Source: DATATB01 sp036268995 (lineage in GTDB: Bacteria; Planctomycetota; Planctomycetia; Pirellulales; PNKZ01). From it: 20,288 nucleotides of DNA. This document shows positions 17,001 to 20,288 of the stretch, piece by piece (the stretch's first letter is position 1; the number at the start of each line of letters is the position of its first letter). The notes below the pieces were generated by a model. It made no database searches. It had not been told where the DNA came from and worked only from the letters and a program-made list of their open reading frames with translations. The DNA lies in contig DATATB010000038.1 of the NCBI GenBank assembly GCA_036268995.1, positions 1 to 20,288 on the forward strand, in the 5' to 3' direction. The translations under genes and the position numbers were made by a program.

Positions 17001-17142
17001 CCCGCAGTGCGCGCGACGTGACGCGCTGGAACTCGCGCTCGATCCACTGCTTGAGCGCCGTCACACGGCCGGCGTACTGCCCCTGGTCGTCCTTATGGGC
17101 ATAGCTGACGAACAGGTCGTAACGCCCCTCATCGTGCGGCAT
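14029..17142 (-). CDS. TIR-NB-ARC-TPR protein (STAND ATPase, possible immune or signalling receptor)
   Basis: This is a 1037-residue three-part protein. Residues about 7-155 form a TIR domain: YDLFVSYAHKDD, a FFDVDEIP loop, and LSPSYFASDFCRREW, where E92 sits three residues after C89 as in the catalytic glutamate of NAD-cleaving TIR domains. Residues about 200-470 form an NB-ARC-type NTPase: Walker A GLGGIGKS (223-230, K229), Walker B LFILDNVDD (D304), LATTRL sensor and a GLPL-like GGHALALEV. A winged-helix-like stretch follows (about 500-600). The C-terminus has TPR-type repeats, seven exact 48-residue units (629-964) and a decayed eighth. The ATG at 17142 has GGAGAGAGGG upstream; an extension to 17292 has no family resemblance. 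By analogy with plant TNL and bacterial Avs-like STAND proteins, the TPR part may sense a ligand and the TIR part may act on NAD. That function is inference. It is a single gene, convergent with the nitrate operon. Confidence 0.88.
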   Translation of the reverse strand: MPHDEGRYDLFVSYAHKDDQGQYAGRVTALKQWIEREFQRVTSRALRVFFDVDEIPAMSVWEHRILTGLRQSRIMLAVLSPSYFASDFCRREWEEYVNQELAHVLPGEGIAPIYVLRHPAFDDHDVDRSLDRWLQNLKRRQYVDCVQWWPEGQQALERDGVRRQLEQVRDQIVQRLDYAARRDASPHNLPPYNPRFVGRVDELHKIRAQLIHSQIGAITAVHGLGGIGKSALAVVYGHAYGHEYPGGRFWINCAGLHDLGGALIALAPLRGLHFTPPELARPEECLARVKALFAQGPATLFILDNVDDPSLLSPATRLAALPAGDYIHVLATTRLQGSALQGVAWLSVDALSAEDALALLARYRPIADTPQDDEWKAAVAIVERLGGHALALEVVAVYLAEHPAITYRQYLAGLEHEGVSLIEFAAATNQEQAAQLSMHVEQSLSKLLAPTLDLLSPAERSAVEFAALLPPDHVPLPWLATLLRADYLPLAGDPAPGRPDPLQELFDKLGRLRLIVPGDDARIGRIHRIVQEVLKGRMPGEAQTLFDQRLFQLALERAANMERRWGPDCVWEVGPLAAVVTLRLGMDDGEIALMAAAAADGLRQLGRYVDARRLYQRCLEIFERLSRAMPNDVAIQRGTSVSYGRLAELSLAEGDAVEARRLYRRGLEISERLDGALSDNVRVQRDLAIAYTKLGELSLAEGDTVEARRLYRRGLEISERLAGTQPDNVTAQRDLSESCDILADLSREEGDLIEARWLHQRALEIRERLARALPDDVRVQRHLLVSYSNLAGLSLAEGNSAEARRLYQRSLEISERLARALPDDVTAQHDLLTLYGTLANLSRAEGSRAEARRLYRLALEISERLARAVPNDVRAQRGLSVSYNQLADLSFAEGDLAEARLLRQRGFGILERLARAMPDDVTAQRDLAWSHQRLADLSLAEGHSAEALPLYQAYLEIIERLARMLPRDVQSQRDLAVSHYKMQQFARQMGDEPTYRERACACYQQLERMLMAGMPLDPPMQRLHRQLTGMFGGPPAP
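14107..15258 (-). repeat. Eight tandem 144-bp units encoding TPR-type repeats
   Basis: Seven in-frame units of exactly 144 bp (14251-15258) encode 48 residues each with the pattern P-(N/D)-D/N-V-x-x-Q-R, then L-S-x-A-E-G, EARRLYxRxLEIxERLA. An eighth, decayed unit follows (14107-14250). Neighbouring units share long stretches of near-identical DNA, for example the EARRLYRRGLEISERL blocks of units 1 and 2, which suggests growth by unequal recombination. Confidence 0.9.
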
Positions 17143-17591
17143 GGAACCCTCTCTCCGGATCGGCCATCGACCCAATGGACTTATCGTAGCCGATGCCCAC
17201 AGGCAAATCACGCAAAGCCATTCCAGGCGTATGGCCGGCAACACGTCCCGCCGATGGCGCAAGGAACTACATGCTGGTCGATGCCGAGTCACCAGGCCTG
17301 ATCGCGCGGAGACCCAGCGCTCGGCAACGGCGTATCGCGGCCGGGACGAGAAAACCGGCTGTGAGGATTATCGGTGGGGGCTCGGCACGGTCGTTTCGGG
17401 GCTACCGACTGTGCCGGCGGCGAATCGAGAAATCAATCGAGCGAGGGCGACGGGCGGGGCATTCGGTATCTGCTGTGCTGTCTCTCCAGCGCGTGCGTCG
17501 GTGAACGCGTCAAGGTATCGGAAGTCGCTTCGATATGCCCCGCATACCAGGTCACCGACTTGTTCGTTCCGCAACTGAGAAAGGGTCCACC
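17143..17591. other. Non-coding gap with one long hairpin upstream of the PilZ gene
   Basis: The divergent region between the TIR gene and the PilZ-like gene shows no supported gene. It contains an 11-bp inverted repeat, CGGCACGGTCG (17383-17393) against CGACTGTGCCG (17406-17416), with one G-T wobble and a 12-nt loop. I could not recognise promoter elements for either flanking gene. Confidence 0.45.
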
Positions 17592-17969
17592 ATGAGAACG
17601 CCGAGACTCGAAGGAGCGCCCAAGAGTGAAGCGAAGCTTCGGGTGCGAATGGCACTGCGAGAGCTTGTAGCCGACAAACGGGAACAACGCCGCGAGCGGC
17701 GCATCCCTTACCTCGACGCCGTAACCATCTCGCCGGTCGGCGTGCCTGCCGAGAAGCTCTCGGCTTTCGCGCGGGACCTCGCTCCCGGCGGCATCGGCCT
17801 GGTCCACATGATGCCTTTGGAGGAGGGCGAAATCGTGGTCACCATTCGACTGCCGCGCGGCCGGACGGCCGACGTGCTGACGCACATCGTCTGGTGCCGC
17901 GAATTCGCCGACGGCTGGTTCGCCAGCGGCGGCCGTTTCGTCGACGTGCTGGAAGGCGAGCCCAATTGA
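17592..17969 (+). CDS. Small PilZ-domain-like protein
   Basis: The 125-residue protein has a basic N-terminus and then the PilZ layout: an arginine motif RRERR (33-37), about 25 residues later RDLAPGGIGL (61-70) in place of the usual D-x-S-x-x-G, and an amphipathic beta-rich C-terminal half ending ASGGRFVDVLE. PilZ domains bind cyclic-di-GMP through the arginine motif and the D-x-S-x-x-G motif; here the serine is alanine, so binding may be weaker. The start is the ATG at 17592 because AGAAAGGG lies 7 nt upstream; an upstream ATG at 17535 lacks this. It is a single-domain protein, so it would act by binding a partner. The neighbours give no hint of the partner, and a degenerate non-binding PilZ is possible. 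Confidence 0.75.
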   Translation: MRTPRLEGAPKSEAKLRVRMALRELVADKREQRRERRIPYLDAVTISPVGVPAEKLSAFARDLAPGGIGLVHMMPLEEGEIVVTIRLPRGRTADVLTHIVWCREFADGWFASGGRFVDVLEGEPN

Positions 17970-17999
17970 TCGCCCGCCCGAGACTTGCATTCTTCAAAA

Positions 18000-18035
18000 C
18001 CCTCTCCCCTTGGGAGAGGGCAGGGTGAGGGGGCG
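18000..18035 (+). repeat. REP-like intergenic repeat, left copy with hairpin
   Basis: CCCTCTCCC (18000-18008) and GGGAGAGGG (18012-18020) form a 9-bp stem with a 3-nt loop. The following bases give a 24-bp block (18012-18035) whose exact reverse complement occurs at 20123-20146. Similar CCCTCTCCC/GGGTGAGGG elements are, to my knowledge, common interspersed repeats in bacterial genomes. It may also act as a terminator after the PilZ-like gene. Confidence 0.75.
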
Positions 18036-18083
18036 CGCAAAAGCGCTCACCTTCCCACCAAAATCTTCTCTCGCGCTTTTGCG
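18036..18083. repeat. 11-bp perfect inverted repeat next to the REP-like element
   Basis: CGCAAAAGCGC (18036-18046) and GCGCTTTTGCG (18073-18083) are exact reverse complements around 26 nt. The pair directly continues the REP-like block, so the two may form one bipartite element. It lies 118 bp before the next start codon. Confidence 0.6.
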
Positions 18084-18201
18084 GCAGTCGCAACTTGCGG
18101 CCGGCTCGGGCAGCAACGATATTGGTGCTACCCGGGCGGCCTGCTAAAGCTCACGCCCCGTCGCCTGCCTGCCGTACTCCTCCCTCCCGCGGATTCCTAC
18201 G

Positions 18202-20091
18202 ATGCCACTCGCCATGCCACGCCGATTCGCCGTATTGATTTTGACACTGACCGCCTGCGCCGCGCTGGCGGCTCAGGCGGCCGAGCAGCAGCGGAAGTAT
18301 CCCGATAGTGGCGGCCGGGCGGTTTGGGACCGCGTGCGGTTCAAGCCGGCGCCAGGCTTTGAGCGCGATATGATCGGAGGCAAGTTCAGCGGCTCGAACG
18401 TGTCGGCCACCGCGGGCTACGAAGTGCTGGCCGAGATCAAGACCGCGCCGAAGGCCGGCGAGTGGACCGAAATGAGCTTCGACGGCAAGCGGCCGCATCG
18501 CTGGCTGCGCTACGAAGCGCCGCCCGGCTCGTACGGCCATATCGGCAAGCTCGAATTCTATGCCGGCAAGCGGCGGCTGGGCGGGCCGGGTTTTGGCACG
18601 ATCGGCCGGCGCACCAACGGTCACGATTGGCCGCGCGTGTTCGATCCGCGGCCCAATGCCTGGTTCGACTCGGACCAGCCGGACGGCCAGTACGTGGGCA
18701 TCGATACGTGGGACGCGGCCACGGCCGTGCGGCCGGTGTTTGATCCGCCGCCGGCCGATGAAGCGCGGCCGGCGGCCACGACTGGAAATCAAGAACTCCG
18801 GTCGCTGACGCTCCCGGCTCGCCAAGGCGTGCCGCCGCTGGCCGTGACGCTCAAGACGCCCACGCCGGGTGCGACGATTCGCTACACGCTCGACGGCACG
18901 ACGCCGGGGCCCGATAGCGGGCTGCTATATGAAAAGCCGATCGCGGTGCAAGGCACGACGACGATCACGGCCGTATCGCTCAAGCCAGGCTTTGCGCCCA
19001 GCTCGCCGACGGTGGGCACGTACCTGGCGCTGCCGCCGAAAAAGCCGGAGCTGAGCACGTTTCATATCGGCAACAGCATCACGCAAACCACGGCGCACTT
19101 CGCGACGTATGCCCGCACCGCCGGCTATCGGCACGATTACCAAAAGTTTGTGCGGCCTGGCATTCAAATCAGTGCGCTGTGGGAAAAGCACGTCGCGACC
19201 AATGATCCCGACTGGCACCAGACGTTCGACCCGATCAAACGCATCGACCACTTTACGCTGCAGCCGCGGCAAATGGACGTGGCCATGGATGCGAAGTACT
19301 CGCTGCTGTTTCTCGATCTGATCCGCAAAAAATCGCCCGACGTGCAGCCTTGGCTGTATAGCGAATGGACCACGATCTATCGGACGCATCCCACGGACAA
19401 GGGCACGGTTCCCAGTCCGTGCAGCCAGATGCGGCAGCTTGTCGAACCGCTGACGTGGGAAGAGTCGGCCGGGGCGTGGCTGTTGTACGTCGAAGAATTG
19501 CAGCGTGCGATTCTGGAGAAAAAACAGCCGGGCAAGCCGCTGCGCATCATCCCCAGCACGCTGGCGGCCGGCTGGATCAAGAACCTGCTCGACCACGGCC
19601 GGGTTCCGGGGCTTGGCCCCCAAGATTTCAACAAGATCATGTTCTTCGATTGCGTCCACCCGGGCCACGACGGCGCGTATCTGATCGACCTGACGTGGTT
19701 CTCCGCCTTTTACGGCCGGTCGCCGGAAGGCAAAGTCCTGCCCATCAACACTTCGTTCACCAATGAGCAGGCCGCGGCCATCGAGCGGCTCGCGTGGGAC
19801 GTGGTGCGGAATTATCCCGACTGCGGGCTGTATGAAGAGGGTTCGGTGCCGTCCGGCGCGGCGCAATTCTCGCCGGCCGCGCAGAAGATTTCGGCCGTCA
19901 CGCCGGTGACGCTGTCTTCGTCGACGCCCGGCGCCTGGTTCCGCTACACGCTGGACGGCACGACGCCGACGCGCACGCGGGGCTACGTGTACTGCGGCGT
20001 GATCAGCGTGCGGCCCGGCATGACGCTCAAGGCCGTGGCTTACAAGACCGGCATGGCCGACAGCCCCGTCGCCACGGCCGAGTACCGATGA
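18202..20091 (+). CDS. Exported SGNH-hydrolase-like protein with two chitobiase C-terminal-type domains
   Basis: The 629-residue protein begins with a signal peptide (hydrophobic AVLILTLTACAALAA, likely cleavage after AQA near residue 26). Residues about 40-125 resemble a discoidin-like carbohydrate-binding fold (weak). Residues about 215-275 and about 570-629 are two copies of the chitobiase/beta-hexosaminidase C-terminal or FN3-associated module, both with the signature RYTLDGTTP. Between them is an SGNH/GDSL-like hydrolase: FHIGNSIT with S292 as candidate nucleophile and D483-x-x-H486 (DCVHPGHDG) as candidate catalytic pair, near the end of the domain as in the family. A periplasmic or surface esterase acting on polysaccharide is a reasonable guess; the substrate is unknown. 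The start is ATG 18202 with GGA 8 nt upstream; ATG 18214 would also leave a signal peptide. It lies between inverted copies of a 24-bp repeat. Confidence 0.8.
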   Translation: MPLAMPRRFAVLILTLTACAALAAQAAEQQRKYPDSGGRAVWDRVRFKPAPGFERDMIGGKFSGSNVSATAGYEVLAEIKTAPKAGEWTEMSFDGKRPHRWLRYEAPPGSYGHIGKLEFYAGKRRLGGPGFGTIGRRTNGHDWPRVFDPRPNAWFDSDQPDGQYVGIDTWDAATAVRPVFDPPPADEARPAATTGNQELRSLTLPARQGVPPLAVTLKTPTPGATIRYTLDGTTPGPDSGLLYEKPIAVQGTTTITAVSLKPGFAPSSPTVGTYLALPPKKPELSTFHIGNSITQTTAHFATYARTAGYRHDYQKFVRPGIQISALWEKHVATNDPDWHQTFDPIKRIDHFTLQPRQMDVAMDAKYSLLFLDLIRKKSPDVQPWLYSEWTTIYRTHPTDKGTVPSPCSQMRQLVEPLTWEESAGAWLLYVEELQRAILEKKQPGKPLRIIPSTLAAGWIKNLLDHGRVPGLGPQDFNKIMFFDCVHPGHDGAYLIDLTWFSAFYGRSPEGKVLPINTSFTNEQAAAIERLAWDVVRNYPDCGLYEEGSVPSGAAQFSPAAQKISAVTPVTLSSSTPGAWFRYTLDGTTPTRTRGYVYCGVISVRPGMTLKAVAYKTGMADSPVATAEYR

Positions 20092-20101
20092 GGATCGGCC
20101 G

Positions 20102-20120
20102 AAAAACAACTTCCGTTTTT
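20102..20120 (+). terminator. A/T-rich hairpin after the SGNH-like gene
   Basis: AAAAAC (20102-20107) can pair with GTTTTT (20115-20120), and two more T follow. It starts 11 nt after the stop codon. The stem is almost all A-T, so it is a weak intrinsic terminator candidate. Confidence 0.3.
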
Positions 20121-20122
20121 TT

Positions 20123-20146
20123 CGCCCCCTCACCCTGCCCTCTCCC
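20123..20146 (-). repeat. REP-like intergenic repeat, right copy (inverted)
   Basis: This 24-bp block is the exact reverse complement of 18012-18035. The partner arm that gives the left copy its hairpin is missing here. Together the two copies bracket the SGNH-like gene in opposite orientation. Confidence 0.75.
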
Positions 20147-20215
20147 GCAAGCTGCACTTTCCGACAAAACTGGGAGGGAATTGGAGTGGTAAATTTCTGA
20201 GCGTTTTATGAAAAA

Positions 20216-20267
20216 GGCTCTCCGATCCACGCAATCGTTTTGCAGGCGAGGCGTGAACAGGAGAGCC
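20216..20267 (+). promoter_or_regulatory. Stem-loop that would cover the ribosome binding site of the next gene
   Basis: GGCTCTCC (20216-20223) pairs with GGAGAGCC (20260-20267), and inside it CACGC (20228-20232) pairs with GCGTG (20251-20255). The right arm of the outer stem contains the GGAGAG ribosome binding site of the ATG at 20272, so folding would block initiation. Confidence 0.4.
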
Positions 20268-20271
20268 AAGG

Positions 20272-20288
20272 ATGGCGAACAGGTTTTC
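20272..20288 (+). CDS. Possible start of a gene running off the window
   Basis: ATG GCG AAC AGG reads MANR and follows AGGAGAG at workable spacing. Only five codons are visible, so nothing can be said about the product. A GTG at 20253 in another frame is a less likely alternative. Confidence 0.3.

Noticed and set aside
17143..17578. Plus-strand 145-residue frame before the PilZ-like gene
   Set aside because: It has arginine-rich random-looking composition and no domain; it also overlaps the better supported PilZ leader.
18925..20157. 410-residue open frame on the minus strand
   Set aside because: It is antisense to the SGNH-like gene; the signal peptide and catalytic motifs belong to the plus strand.

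Overview
The window looks like a chromosomal segment of a high-GC planctomycete (Pirellulales-like). I infer this from an exported protein with autotransporter-associated beta-strand repeats and a PEP-CTERM tail, a fused NirB-NirD nitrite reductase, a fused DmsB/DmsC-type subunit, and an exported SGNH/chitobiase-C-terminal-domain protein. No rRNA is present, so the taxonomy is inference.

Layout. (1) Positions 1-1342 hold the 3' end of a large exported beta-repeat protein gene. (2) Positions 1343-2861 look like an old integration site: a tRNA-Ser(GCT) gene, a perfect 13-bp inverted repeat just beyond its 3' end, and a tyrosine recombinase gene that has lost its second catalytic half. (3) Positions 2983-5104 (minus strand) encode a membrane histidine kinase with a NarX/PilJ-like sensor motif and an overlapping FixJ-type response regulator. 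(4) Divergent from these, positions 5510-13980 form a tight plus-strand nitrate assimilation operon: NarK-type transporter, NirBD nitrite reductase, a fused iron-sulfur/membrane-anchor subunit, and a NarB/NasA-type molybdopterin nitrate reductase. About 400 bases of hairpin-rich DNA separate the two transcription units. (5) Convergent with the operon, positions 14029-17142 encode a TIR-NB-ARC-TPR protein with eight 48-residue repeats, a possible defence or signalling STAND ATPase. (6) Positions 17592-17969 encode a small PilZ-like protein. (7) Positions 18202-20091 encode an exported SGNH-hydrolase-like protein. It lies between two oppositely oriented copies of a 24-bp intergenic repeat. (8) The last bases hold a stem-loop that would cover a good ribosome binding site for a gene running off the window.

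How the genes fit together. The transporter brings nitrate in. The molybdoenzyme reduces it to nitrite, probably in the cytoplasm, because no twin-arginine signal is seen. The fused BC subunit could feed it electrons from the quinol pool, and NirBD then makes ammonium with NAD(P)H. The neighbouring two-component system, with a sensor motif resembling that of nitrate sensors, is the obvious candidate regulator, either through a DNA site or together with the structured leader.
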